Assembly (NCBI GenBank): GCA_029948255.1 | Contig: JALIZF010001250.1 | Span: 62,001 to 126,000, forward strand | Length of the DNA stretch: 64,000 nt | Reading direction: 5' to 3' | Origin: Telmatactis stephensoni | Taxonomy: Eukaryota; Cnidaria; Anthozoa; Actiniaria; Isophelliidae | The notes under the pieces: model-generated | Told to the model about the DNA's origin: nothing | What the model saw: only the letters and a program-made list of their open reading frames with translations | The model's database searches: none | Shown here: piece after piece, positions 50,566 to 63,059 of the stretch | How positions within the stretch are numbered: the first letter of the stretch is position 1 | Layout: each line of letters starts with the position of its first letter | Made by a program: the position numbers and the translations under genes

Positions 50566-50571
50566 AATAAA
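50566..50571 (+). terminator. Candidate polyadenylation signal of BRPF
   Basis: AATAAA about 1.47 kb after the BRPF stop codon. If used, the 3' UTR would contain a TA-flanked MITE (49492-49634). Nearer variant signals were not excluded. Confidence 0.3.
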
Positions 50572-50639
50572 TATACAATAGAAATTGAATCATTGTGTAC
50601 TTTTCTTGTTATCCGTCCTTACGTATAAGTTTACGTTTC

Positions 50640-50985
50640 TAAACGCATATTGTTTAGCCCTTCACGTTCAGACCTCTCGTCCACACGTAAACGGCTAACG
50701 CGCTAACAGTAACAGTTAAGCGCATGATTTCGAAAATGCTCTCCAAAGTGGATATTTTTGAAACCATGTTTACTTGTTTCCGTCTGGACACCTGTGAACG
50801 CATATTTTCAAAAACGCTGACATCGCAACAACCAATGCTTACTAAATGAAGCGTTCACCATTTTTAACAAGTTAAAGCGTTTTCGTGGATCTAATTGCAT
50901 AAAAATATACGTTTACAAACGTAAACGTAACCCTATTCGAGTGGACAAATCGTGTACAAACGTAAGCGCATATGGACGGGGCACG
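50640..50985. mobile_element. Repeat family G, copy 1
   Basis: Outer wording ctctcgtccacacgtaaacg and the opposite cgtaagcgcatatggacggg are roughly inverted. The interior aatgaagcgttcaccattttt and ttaaagcgttttcg recurs at 56474-56660. Confidence 0.6.
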
Positions 50986-51579
50986 TCTTTAAGAGACAAT
51001 TATTTGATACAAGGGATAGTGATTGGCTTTTCCCTGTTTTAAACCAATTATAAAAAGTATTTTTGATATCTGGCCCGTACGACGGCAAAAAGGTAAAAGT
51101 ACCCAGTTCCAAATTTGCATGAACACACCATTAGAGGGACATAAATTAAGGAATTCACACCACTATCAAAGAAGAATAGCCCTAATTGGCATAATATGTG
51201 GTAATGTCTCTACCGAGAAAAAGCTTAATCATAAAAATCACCTTTTTCACATTTTTAAAGTTTGCATTATATATATGGGTGGAGAATGAGTGTCTCGGAA
51301 AACCAGACTTCAAATATTGTTTGACATTTTTATTAGATTCCACTTTATCTACATTTCTTACTAGCTAATAGCTATAAATGAATTACAAAATTATGAATAC
51401 TTACAAAAATAACTTTGCAACATTTGAACAAATATTCCGCGGCCAGTATTACACAAAATGTGAATGAGTTTCTCCATTAGGATAGCATAGAAGGGAAAAG
51501 GCCAAGTAGGTTCTCTCCACCCATCTGCGCCGGTCCCTGATAATGGAAATCTTGTGTTTATGTGTATGCACTTTCTCTT

Positions 51580-51779
51580 AAGCCCGCCGCACACTTTGAC
51601 AAACTGTGTGAGGAAACTGCCACGCGAGGCACTTTTCTCACCGTGTGCTCTTTTCGTTACCTGCTCTATTTTTGGCCTCGCGTTGCCAAAGATGCAACGT
51701 CTGCGGCGAGAAATCGTCTGAGCTAAGTGCCTCGCGTTGCAGTTTCCTCACGCAGTTTCCTCACGTGTGCGGCGGGCTT
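51580..51779. mobile_element. MITE family B, copy 2 (intact)
   Basis: 200 bases with exact ends aagcccgccgcacac / gtgtgcggcgggctt and inner inverted aaactgtgtgaggaaactgc / gcagtttcctcacgcagttt. Same family as 32821-33051. Confidence 0.85.
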
Positions 51780-51999
51780 TACTCAAGCAGACTTTTAGCT
51801 TCCCCCATATTTACATGCAGCCTTGTTCCCGTTCATCACTCTGGAGAATTTTGTTCACATGCACGTTGATCTATAACAAGATAATCCGCCTTGGCGTAAA
51901 TAGTGCTACGGTTTGATAGCTCCTTTAGCAGACAAACGTTTCACGCTTACGATTTAATGTTCCGATATGTAAAGGGCTCTGCTTAGACGGGCGAATTTG

Positions 52000-52310
52000 C
52001 CACACAACATGCAGGCCTGACACGTTAGTTTGCTTTATAGGGGCTAAACGCCCGGACGATTGATGCAAATTTTCTCACAACATTGCGAGCAACAGCACAT
52101 GATTTTTCACCGTGTGTCCTTCTCTGCGACGTTGCGCGCAACAGTTTGTGCATACGAATTGCACCGTGTAGCGAACAAATTATGATGGCAATGCTTTGTC
52201 TTTGAAATCTGTTTCGCGCTACGTTACAGCAAAAGATCATCCTACTTTTCCAAAATGATAACTCTACACTCGCGCAATGTTGCAAGAAAAATTGCAGTGT
52301 GTGTCCGGTC
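52000..52310. mobile_element. Probable MITE rich in 'acaacattgc' motifs
   Basis: Repeated motifs cacaacattgcgagcaacag, gacgttgcgcgcaacagttt and tgcaagaaaaattgcagtgt, in both orientations. Similar motifs occur at 47361-47490 and 54280-54540. Ends are not sharply defined. Confidence 0.5.
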
Positions 52311-52639
52311 TTCAGGCTAATAACTATAAATTATAATAATATTTACAATAATGATAGCGGAGTTATTAATATAATAGCCCAGTTCACTATCAACTAATTC
52401 TACAGCTCAGTCCTCGAGAGATTTCACAAAACTTGCGTAACTTACGACCGAGTACTCGTATGCAACAAACATCTTTATCGTAAACTAAATGGAATTTGTA
52501 CGAAAATACTCCATTATAAGAGATTCATGAATTTAATATTAAAGGTAATAGCTAGACTTCGGAAACGACCAAAATATAGCTGTTATTCCTCAGAAAAATC
52601 GATCGTGGTTTTGGATTTTCGAGTACTGGTAAGCTAATA

Positions 52640-52787
52640 GAGTAGATTTCGTATGAGTGTGAAAACGGCACCACACGGTGATCACGGCACGGTTGCGGCA
52701 GGAATTTCGAATGTTTTTATAGACATCACGGCACTGACACTGTCACGTTACGGAGCGGCACGTTTCACACTCATACGAAATCTGCTC
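52640..52787. mobile_element. MITE family A, intact reference copy
   Basis: 148 bases with 25-base ends GAGTAGATTTCGTATGAGTG / CACTCATACGAAATCTGCTC and TA duplications at 52638-52639 and 52788-52789. TA targeting suggests mobilisation by a Tc1/mariner-type transposase. No ORF. Confidence 0.88.
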
Positions 52788-53198
52788 TAGTCTACGTAAA
52801 GCTAGCCGCACAAAACCATAATCAGGGTTTTGTTCGGCTAAACGCAGGCTGGTAAGGTCTGGTAAGTTAAGTAAGCTTTTTGAAACTAGGCCAGATCAGT
52901 TGAGAGAGATTTATTCTGATTTTCTATTTCACCAATTCTGTTCCTGAAATGCTGCACAAAATTTAGAACAGAATGCGTGAAGCAGTAAAGCTGACATGAC
53001 GACCGTTTGGCAGAGCTATAACGATGCGCGAGGTATTTTCATGTCATTTAATGAAAACACTTCGATCTGCGTTAAACGTTGGCGTAGCACAACACGGCAT
53101 GCGCGGCTGCGTAAAAAATTGTCTGCAACAATGTGAGAGTTGAAGATCGTTAAAGTTGTAGCCACGCGCTGTGTTTTACTACCTCAACTGTGCTTTTA

Positions 53199-53480
53199 GA
53201 GCAGATTTCGTATGAGTGTGAAAACGGCACCGCACGGTTACGGCACAGTTACGGCAGGAATTTCGAATCTTTTTATAGACATAACGGTACTAGAGCGATA
53301 GCACTAAAACCGTGAAACAAGTATTTACCAAAAAGTACAAATAGTACTAATGAACAATAGAAAACAAAGGGTTTTGCTACTATTTGTCTCTATTTAGTTA
53401 CTAAGTTATTTCACGGTTTAAGTGTTATCGCTCTAACACGGTACGGCGCGGTCCGTTTCACACTCATACGAAATCCACTC
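53199..53480. mobile_element. MITE family A copy split by a second MITE
   Basis: Outer element GAGCAGATTTCGTATGAGTG ... CACTCATACGAAATCCACTC, TA-flanked. It is interrupted at 53291-53435 by another TA-flanked element. Confidence 0.88.
53293..53433. mobile_element. Nested TA-flanked MITE (second family)
   Basis: 141 bases, ends GAGCGATAGCACTAAAACCG / CGGTTTAAGTGTTATCGCTC, with TA at 53291-53292 and 53434-53435. It interrupts the older family A element. Confidence 0.85.
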
Positions 53481-53682
53481 TAACGCAACATTGTTACGGG
53501 GCGCTATGCGTTGTAACCCAGTATAAAACATGGTCTCAATTAGACAAGAGTTTGCTTTCAAGGCAGATCTGTACAAAGGACTCCTACTCATATCTAACGC
53601 CTGCAAAATTTAAACCAATGTTTCCTTGGGAAACAATACTAAAGAATACTATAAACAAGAATATATTAAGTTGTTGGAGCGT

Positions 53683-56600
53683 CTATGAATACAACCTCTC
53701 TTGTAAACACGCAGTTATAGTCTCTTGAGACTTGGAACTTTTGTTCGACCCTGAAATATGGACATGAAGATGGACGTTAGTGAAGGCGTAATCATAAGTC
53801 TTTCGAGAAACAGGTCCCAGCTGATTCGACCTGTGTTTGCACGTAAAAGAAGCGCTTTCACACTGAAGAAGCATTCGTAAGAAGGCCGAGAAGAACTTTT
53901 ATGATTGATTACCTGGCCAACGCTTCGTTTTCTCTTCCAGCAGTCAGGATTGACTTTCTTATGTTCTTCGGCTAACTGCTTGGCTTCAAGGACGTATTGG
54001 TTCCGTTCCTCGGGTTTCATGGACTTCCACTGGTCGCCAAGAATCACACTTATGGCTCTGTGCACAATAAATAACGAACATTCAAATTTTTTTTCAGTAC
54101 GATTTCTTATGTCCTTTGACATTTCTGTTATGTGATGTGATATATGATTTCTGTTCACTACTAGTGATCAAACAGACGTTGAGTTACTGGGGATTAAGCG
54201 ACAACAGTACTTCAACCAATTCAAGTGGACTCCATCGGAACAGTGACAGTAAGGCTCGGACATAGATACAACTTTTCCTGTAATTTTTCTGCAACATTGC
54301 ACTCAACACAGAATTGTATCGTGTGTCAATCCTTGCAATAGTTGCACACGACGTTGCACACGGTAAAATAATAGTTTTACTTTTGCAATATTGCGCGCAG
54401 TTTCCTACGTACGTAGCCACAGTTTGCGTCGTCACGCAACACTTACTACACAAACTACGGTACGTTGTGTAGGAGACTACATTGCTCGTAACTGCTGCAC
54501 GGATGGGCACGCGATGCAAAAGCTATTGCGCGCAGCTTTGGATGAAAACTGACATCGTATTTTCCTAGACTTGAGTTTGTCTTTGCTTAAAAATCTTCCT
54601 ACCTGTTGTCTTTACCAGGGTGTGCCTTAGTAATCTTTAACCTGTATTTCTTTGCAAACAACATAAACGCGTTCATTGGACGTTTATTCAACTGTTGGAT
54701 ATCTGACGTCGAGTTTTGAACGATGGACTGGACTGAGGGTAGCCTGGATTGACGCGATCTGTGCTTTTGACGATCCTGTGTAACGATATAGAATACAAAA
54801 CTTATCAGATGACTGAAAACATTCACTAATGTACTGTATAGTTTATATTTACCGTTCATTGTTTCTGCAAAGCTTTTAGTGTCGTACCGATTTATACGTT
54901 GAGCATGACCATATACACTAAGTGTTCAGTTATACTATATATTAGGATATCATTTTATTGTCTCTGCAAGGCTTTTTGTGTCGTACCGACTTATACGTTG
55001 AGCATATGACCATACGCACTAGGTATTCAGTTGTTATTCGGTTATACACCATACATTGTGATGTGGTTTTATTATTACTATATGCATTTTGTCATACCGA
55101 TTTACAAATATTTTATTTTACAGCTCATTCTCGCCGATTTTTATCACTCACCTTAGCCATGCTGCTTAAAGTTAGGGCAGCATTCGAATCCAGATCGGTG
55201 AAGTTAAACCTAAAAACAAAGAGTAAATTAAAAATATATGTTACATACAGCAGAAAAACGCATTCGATATTCTTGAAATTATAAGGCGGTATTACATGAG
55301 CTTCTTGTCTTAAACAATCGATCAAGTTTTGTACCGCTTTTGATCTCAAGATAGAACGCGAATTTATAGAACGCTCGACTCTCAACTTGATTAGTCTCGA
55401 CACGCGACACTCGACAATTAATCAACATCAACTTCAAACGTCCATGTTGGAGCTTCTTCCCATTCGTTTATCTTTCATAACAATCGGATAGGATTCTTTT
55501 ACAAGCTCTCAATCTAAACTGTCGACACTCGATAACATCAGTTTCAAACTTACATGTTGGAACTTCTTCCCATTCTTTTAGCCTTCAAAACAGTAGGATG
55601 TGATGATGGAAGACAAATATCGCCTTTCGTCAACATCTGACAGACCATATTGTACTTCTCCAGTGTTCTTGAGGGCTGGAAAGAGCTCCATCCTTTGTTC
55701 TTAACAAAGAAGGGATGGTCGCCAGATACCTCAGCTCGTAAGCTTGGCAGATTCGCAGATGTGGAAGAAAAGTAGGCCAAAAATTCCTATAAACGAAAAC
55801 ACAAAAGTAGAAACTAATTATTTCATGGTATTGCTGTAATACTAATATTAATTAAAGTGTCACTTAGACTGGAAATCGAGTTGGAAACATGACTTGAAAC
55901 TCGGTAAAATTTTTATACCCTAGTCAGCTGATGGATATTCACCATTTTGTGAGTAGATAAAGTAGTTTAAAACCGAAATTTATCGGTGATAATGTGCTTA
56001 AATTAAGAATTTTGAGGAGAATAGCTCTTTATATTCATCTATATTCATTATCTCATTCATTGTTTAATTACTTCAAATAAAAATAATCAGTTTCCAATTT
56101 TGAGCGATCTTCACAAAAGTGCAGCTATTTAAGGTATATACTGGTAATGCTACATGATTTGAGAAGCTCACAAACCTCGTTGAATCATTTGAATGATATA
56201 ATTTGTTTCTATTTCATGAAATTGAAAACTTATCCACTATATATCATGTATCTGTTTTAACACGTACTCGCACATTTCGACTTTTGCGCGACAGAACGCA
56301 GCATGGGCGCACACGTTGTTTTTCTTTTCCAACGAAGAAGATCTTCAGTACGTGATCAGATCAGACCTCCTTGCCTTGACCGACTGAATTTGTTGGTTAA
56401 ATGATGTTTAGAGTTTAGGAGTACAAGTACTCTTTACCCGGATTACCATATCTGGACGAGCGATTTCTAAGTCCCCATCCATACGTATGCGTTGAAAACG
56501 CATCCTTTTTTAAGCGTTTGGGTCTTCCGTCAAAAGAAAATGATGAAAACGCTCACCGAAAACACATATTTTCGACATAACACTATTCAATGCTTGTCAA

Positions 56601-58953
56601 TGAAGCGTCCACCATTGTTTACAAGTTATTAAAGCGTTTTCGAAAAGTAACGTTACACTCATTACTGAAATTCATGCAGACACGCACTGAAGATAAAAAT
56701 AGACTCGCCTCAGGAGAGCGCATAATAAGAGTACACGTACGCACTTGCCACGTGACGTGACACGTTACACAACGAGCTTTTTTTCATAAGATTGCGTTGC
56801 GAATCTTACCGTGTCATCAAGATGTCCGACAACATGGACGATTCTCTCACACGAAGTAAGCTTTAGCCCATCACTGGGATCGCAAACGTTGGGTATATCA
56901 TCATTTCCAAGATCCTCTGCATACTTCCATTCTTCATCACCTTCTAACTGTATTCTTGTTCCATCTAAGAAACAACTCCATGCTGTGGGTGGAGGTGTGG
57001 GGTATCTGTACGCTGTATGGGTGGGGAGGGGAGATGTGGCACTTGAATCACTTTCCACACTTGGTATGTTGTAGTCCTGAGAGAAAGTATATAAAACAGA
57101 AAGAATAGTTCAGCGAGGACGCATAAGGGGCAATCTGGCCTATCTACAGCCACTCCTACAACTGTTTCCAATTTCGGACCAAGTAATTAACTTCTGTTGT
57201 CTAAAAATTCAGCCCTCAAAATAGCAGTTTGATCATCTTTCAATTGGTCTTGCTTCGTTTACATAAAAAGTACATCGAATTTACCGTTAAATTGCGAAAA
57301 CACTGCGTGCTCGAAGTACATATAAACGCTTCTCGTTTAGAGTATTCAGACTGTTGTGAAAAAGGTAACCTAGTTAACTCGTGGATAGCTAAACCATTTG
57401 TTACTAGCATGTACTGACACAACAGATTCTCTCCTTCAATCAATGTTTCCTGAATTTGTTTCGCAAATCGTTCTAAATTACTGAACCCATCTTTGTTTTC
57501 TGCGCTGTGGTGGTTACACATGTGACGTACGTCACGTGGTCAGAATTGATAAACAATAAGACAACAGTTGTCTCATTACCTTGACCGATTTTCACGGTAA
57601 AATGTGTGTGTCTTGTCGTGTTTTCAATGGCAGACTTCCAAAGGAAAGCATCTTTTGATCGCTATATCAAGTCTGAACGGGTTTTGGTAGACAAAACAGG
57701 ATTTCGTTTTTGTAGTTACAAAAAGTACAACGAGTAGCTGTGTACAGAAGAGTGGTAGTTTTTGTTTTTCGTGATTGTTCATAATTTCGTAATTTCGTAA
57801 TTTCGGTTTCAGATCAATATTCTGAGTACGTGCGCTTTCTCGTGCGCTTTGCTCAGTAATATAATACTGCTGCCTTTGAAGCAAAATTTGCATAAAAATT
57901 AACAATACTTTTAAGGTTAACGTTAGAGTTTGCTAAACAGAAACACAAAAATTTGAAAACCGTTTAATACCTCTACACACCCAATATAGAAGAAGCTAAA
58001 AAAGACTAAAAAAATCCCCGAATTCCTAAAACTGTTATCTATTGATTAAACTCAAATGCAACGCTTGAATAACTTACAATGTCTCGGGGATCCCCCGGAC
58101 TTTCTGCTTCGCTTGCAGAACCATAAACTTCCTGAACTAATGGACTCTGTGGGCCTGTCGCAAGAAAAGCGAACTCCTCCAATAAAGAAAAGTCGTTGCT
58201 TTTACTGAGGTCAAGTGCTGGTGGGATGGTCTTGGGCGGTTTTGTCCTTGCTGTCAAAACAAAGTATATTCTTTAGTAATGATCAATACTTTCGGGCATT
58301 CCCCAAAGGCCAAGGTTTTCAAGAAGTTCTACAATTATATGTCTTAACAATCAATCTTAGATTGAGGCCTTCATCGAACGAACTTTCTTCCGCGAATGTT
58401 TGATAAGTCGGTGAACATGTGCTCGCTCTTCTATGTCGATTTCCACCGAAAACATTCGCTTTTTAATTAAAAATTGTATCACATTATATTAATTATACCT
58501 AGTTCTCTAAATTGTCTCTTTAATTTCTAAATTCTTCCCCGGCTTTCGTCACCCAAATAACCAGTGTTTAGACTTGTTGTATTACGCTCCTAGTTAACAT
58601 GCAATCAGAAACTGAAATTTCAAGTCGTTGAAAAAAAGGTTCGAGAAATACTAAAAGAATTAGGACGCTTTGCTCAAACGTACAGACTTCACTCGTGTTG
58701 CGTTGACCAGTCTTGTAAAACCTCAAACTATCTCACACATCGTTGTGCCACAAAATGTTTCAAGACAACTAATATAGTAATGTATATTCTTCTCTTCTTT
58801 CCTACCTTCATTAAATAAGCCACTCATTTTAATGTACTCTTCGTCAGAGTGCGTTCTCTCGATGTGGTACTTCAATCCGTTAGAACTCTTGAAAGACTTG
58901 CGACAGTGTGCACACTGGAAAGGCTTTTGGTTAATGTCCTGCATTGGCTGCAT
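53683..58953 (-). CDS. HBP1: HBP1-like transcription factor with AXH domain, HMG box and an extra N-terminal C2H2 finger
   Basis: Minus-strand model, 458 residues: 58953-58806 (exon acceptor end at 58960), 58250-58078, 57076-56810, 55786-55554, 55209-55152, 54775-54603, 54057-53913, 53862-53683. Phases match at all joins. Residues 14-35 form a C2H2 finger (C14, C17, H30, H35). Next comes LLEEFAFLATGPQSPLVQ, matching the conserved N-terminal motif of vertebrate HBP1. An AXH domain spans about 138-275 (AWSCFLDGTRI, SDGLKL, HPFFVKNKGWSSFQPS, GDICLPSSHP), then FNFTDLDSNAALTLSSMAK, then an HMG box about 325-391 (KRPMNAFMLFAKKYR, NRAISVILGDQWKSM, NPDCWKRKRS). HBP1 is a sequence-specific repressor in cell-cycle and Wnt control that recruits mSin3-type corepressors through AXH. 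The C-terminus is uncertain: the last intron is only 50 nt (53863-53912), and reading through it ends at 53715 instead. A further upstream exon may exist at 61530-61561. Confidence 0.9.
56474..56660. mobile_element. Repeat family G, copy 2
   Basis: Shares caatgcttgtcaatgaagcg, tccaccattgtttacaagtt and ttaaagcgttttcg with 50640-50985. HBP1 intron between AXH exons. Confidence 0.6.
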
Positions 58954-58960
58954 ATCAACT

Positions 58961-61900
58961 CTGCGATCAATCAAAAAACAAACTTACTCTTCTTGACAAG
59001 ATTGGAACAGTAGAGACACTATGTAGATTAACTACACTGTTTATCCGCGCCTATTCAACTCCGTCAAACCCGGAGCCTCGTTGACTGGCTTCAAGAACAA
59101 ATGATAGATGGGAATAAATAGAGGCTGACGAATCAACAGCGCGGGAAAAGGCTTGTATACGCAAGCGCGCGCTTGTGTGTGTCTGTGTGTGTGTTGATCA
59201 GACCACAATACGCAATCGGGGCGGGATGTGACATCATTTTAGAACGCACGCCAAATGACTGACACAACTAGATATGTTGATTGCATATGAAGTGATATCA
59301 AAAATACTGATGTTTACACTCGCTTAAACTATCAGAGATAGAACTAGATTTATTCAAATTATCCTTCACGTATATTGAGCTGAGAAAAAATTCATTTGAG
59401 TCAAAAGTATAGAACATGGATGACACACCCTCTAAGTCCACTCACACACTCACACACACATAAATTTTAAGCAAATACAATGTCCAGTTGTAGTTGAATT
59501 ATTTTGCTCAATGAAGAACACAAAAACTGCCCGGCCATTATCGACGCAAGTTTACACCTCAAGCAAGTATTAGTATTAGCATTTTTGATCACTAAATATT
59601 AAAGTAAAAAGAGTAATTAGTAAAATTTTGGATTAAAATGCGAGCGAACATATAGTAAGGCCGCAAGTTCGATCAACACTGGTCGAAGTTTACAGTCTAA
59701 TTTGTATTTCATATTTTTTTTTTTTTATGGCCGTCAGAGAATGGCTGCATAGAATCCAGCCAAATCTAGTTAGCTCTTGAATTTCTAGTCTCTACTTCAG
59801 GTTAAGCAGAAACAATCGAAAAAGACTTCCAGCCCAAATCCCGTAGTTAAGGTTGAAGCCCGTAAATAAGGTAATTATAAAAATAATATTTTTACAAATG
59901 CAGAGTGAATAGATCAGTTATAAGCTAATTGACTGAGTTTGACTCAAAGTTTCATAATGAAGAAGGAAAACAAAACAATATTCTACGTTTGTCATGTTGT
60001 AGTTCGTGAGCAAGCCAGGAAGTCTGAAGAGTAATCATGACTCAGCATTGATCAAGGATATATATTCGACAAGGTTTGACTTAAACTAAATTACCTCTTT
60101 CAACCATCACTTTTTATTGAGAAACTCAACAACAATGTCAAATGAAGTCCTTAATTCGAGACTATACTGATTTATGTTTTGATCCAAGACTATTGCAGTC
60201 AAATTTTAATTTACTTCATTCAGTTCTTGCCTGCCAGTTCCTGTATATTTTAATGAAAGTCTCCCATCGTGTTTCTATGGTTTACACCTTCGATCGAATG
60301 GTTTCTTAACAATGACTGAGTTTGAAAACTCTATAATATAAGTTATATATATATACTAATTTTTCGTAGAATTTTCTAAATGGTGAATTGTGAGTATAAT
60401 ATTTGAATTGAAAAATAATTCTTGTGCAGCTGGACCAGAATCGATCGTTCCATTGAAACGCAGGTAATCGCGTACAACAGGATGTTTGGCTTTTCAAGAA
60501 GGCAGTCACTACATTCATATTATTGCTTTTGTATACATATCTTAAAACGATATTATGTTTAGAACGAAAACAATTTTAAAGAAACAATAATAATGTTAGC
60601 TATTACTATATTGATATGTATTAAAATTGCAATGTGCTTACTTGAGAAGTCGCGACGATTGTGAAACCATCAATATATGAGCTGCACCTTCTTGCATAGT
60701 CTTTCGTTACATCTCTGTTCGTTTAAATCATCGTTAGCGGAAGACGAGTTTAAAGTCACGATTTGCTTCCTTGTATTTATTTCCTACAGATATTAGCTAA
60801 CGCTATTTTTTCTTTTCTTATAATACTCTCGTATGAAATTAAGTAAATTATGATTTGATGGCCTTGCAAAACTACATACATTCAGTATATTACACTTAAA
60901 TGCATTGCTAGCAAAAACTGACAGGTCAAGACAAGCTTTCTTTCCTGCAGCATTATGGTGAAACGGAATTAATTTTTGTTCGATAAAACACAGGAAAAGA
61001 CATGACATAGTATTATGGAATTCGAAAACCGGATTTCTGTACTGTGGTTTGACCATTCAGGCGAATAGGAAGTAACGAAAATGAAAGTTTAAGTTGTAAA
61101 AATATCGTACTAGGAATTTATAATTTCAGAAGTACTGATTTCGGTTTCTTTGGCGGGAGCTGTGTTTCTCTCTAGGACGATACCTTGATCTGTTCCTTAA
61201 AGCACGGATAAGCTGGTACAAGAACTTGGCCTTACAACAAGAAATTGACACCAATTTGTACCGTTTGTGTTCAGCCTGTAGTTAGAAGAAATTTCGCTTT
61301 GAATGAGCTAGTTGTACCGGCTTTGGATGCGAGCCACAAATAAGTATATCGTACAGTTATGGACATATAGATATGTCTCTACAATGACTGTAAATTTAAT
61401 ACTTTATAGTCAAGGAATTTAAAAATAGTTTGGTGGAAATCATTATTAGATCTAACTGAGTTTGAATGAATTGAAAATCAATGAAGTCAGACGTGTGTGA
61501 ACTTGTATAATGGGTCTAAAAGCGCTTACCTTGCAGCTTTTTGGCGGGATCCTCGGAAAACCTTTCAACTACATAAACATAATTACTCATATGATTTGTC
61601 AAAAAAATGTTTAAGATTTTTGCGGCGTTTTCATCGATTTAAGTTTCGTCCATAACAAAATCATATTTTCATTCATAAAGCACAGTTGTATGTATACTGA
61701 TATAAGTATCTTGACTTTCATTGTTTGATTGTTGTTATAGCCTGCATCTGCCTAACTAAGGACAACCAATCAAAACGCTCTATCCAGTCTGGTGTAGCGA
61801 GCAAGCATCGGCATGTCTGGCTGATAAAAATCAAACTTCAAAATTTCCCCCTCAAAAATGAAACAAAAACCCTTCCATCAATGTTTTCAGAATTAATGAC

Positions 61901-62819
61901 AATTTGACATAAAAATTGGGATTTATTTATTTTAGTTTATCGGTAATTATAGCTTCACGAAGGATTAAACGTTGAGGCAACGTAAGTTAATCGCTTTGAC
62001 CGAACTATGACGTCATTAGGTGTATCGATGCATGCATTTATGTTCAAATGTCAGTTGTTTGACTAACCCATACCAATTTTCCTCCTTTTGTCATGTTAAT
62101 TTTAAAGGAATATTGAAGTGTCAGTATTAGTAAACGTTTCGCCAAAAGTCGCACGAAGTCTTGAGGAAGTTAATGGTATTTTGACTCTGAGTCATTCTTG
62201 CACGCAAGCTTAGAGGGAAATGTTTTAGAATTTCGTTACCCGTTACATCACGGCCCTCACATCACGGATATGCAGTAACGTCGATATGCGTTTTTACGTC
62301 TTTACTTGCGTGTTTTGATGTTCGTTGAAAGTGTCTGAAAGTGAAATGTCTACGATTTATCATAATGTTAATTCAAACATGTCGGAGGTTTCGTCGCGTT
62401 AAAGTTTATTCATTTTCTTTCATTTTTTCTGTCTTTATAGACATTTACAATTAATTGCTTTGAGTTTGATTTTGTTTTCGTTTACCTCGAATTGCGAAAT
62501 AGTTGTGATATAACTCGTGGATGCGTGAAGCGTACTCGAAGCGTAAATTCAACGCAATATTTGTACAGAATACCTTAACTAGAAAACTTTGAATTCATGG
62601 CACTATAGTTTTAAAACCCTGCTGTGATCTGTTGTAAAATTCCAGCCTGAGAGATTGGAGTCTCATTTCAGTTAATTCAAAACAAAACCAAATTCTCCAG
62701 ATACATGTTTATTTATATATGCGGTTTGTATGTATATAGTGTATTTGTCCACTTGGTACTTATGTCAATAGAATATCAAAAGGCTCGATCATGAAAACTG
62801 TGCAGTAATCACTGAAATA
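58961..62819. other. Upstream flank of HBP1
   Basis: AT-rich DNA without a recognisable gene. Short GT/CA repeats at 59170-59195 and 59447-59460. One possible HBP1 upstream exon at 61530-61561. The ORFs at 60306-60518 and 60793-61056 (minus) match nothing I know. Confidence 0.4.
61530..61561 (-). other. Possible upstream exon of HBP1 (coding or 5' UTR)
   Basis: On the minus strand an AG acceptor is followed by a 32-base stretch and a good donor (gtaagc). In one frame it is open (VFRGSRQKAA) and its phase 2 end would join the zinc-finger exon at 58960 in frame, giving R then VDMQPMQ. It may equally be untranslated or chance, since the finger exon has its own ATG at 58953. Only RNA evidence would decide. 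Confidence 0.2.
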
Positions 62820-62965
62820 GAGTGATTTTCGTATGACTGTGAAAACGGTACCGCACGGTCACGGCACGGTTACGGTAGGAATTTTGGATGCTTTTATAGA
62901 CAGCAAGACACTGACACAGCCACGGCACGGCGCGGTCCGTTTCACACTCATACGCCAATCTACTC
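62820..62965. mobile_element. MITE family A copy
   Basis: Starts GAGTGATTTTCGTATGACTG after TA, ends CACTCATACGCCAATCTACTC. The right TA is mutated to GA. Same interior cacggcacggttacgg wording as the other copies. Confidence 0.75.
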
Positions 62966-63059
62966 GAGCTAGACTAAGTATGTATGTTTGACTGTGGATC
63001 GCTGCGTCTGTGGAACTAATATAAGGCCTACTATGTATACACCCTAAAGAAGCCGTACC

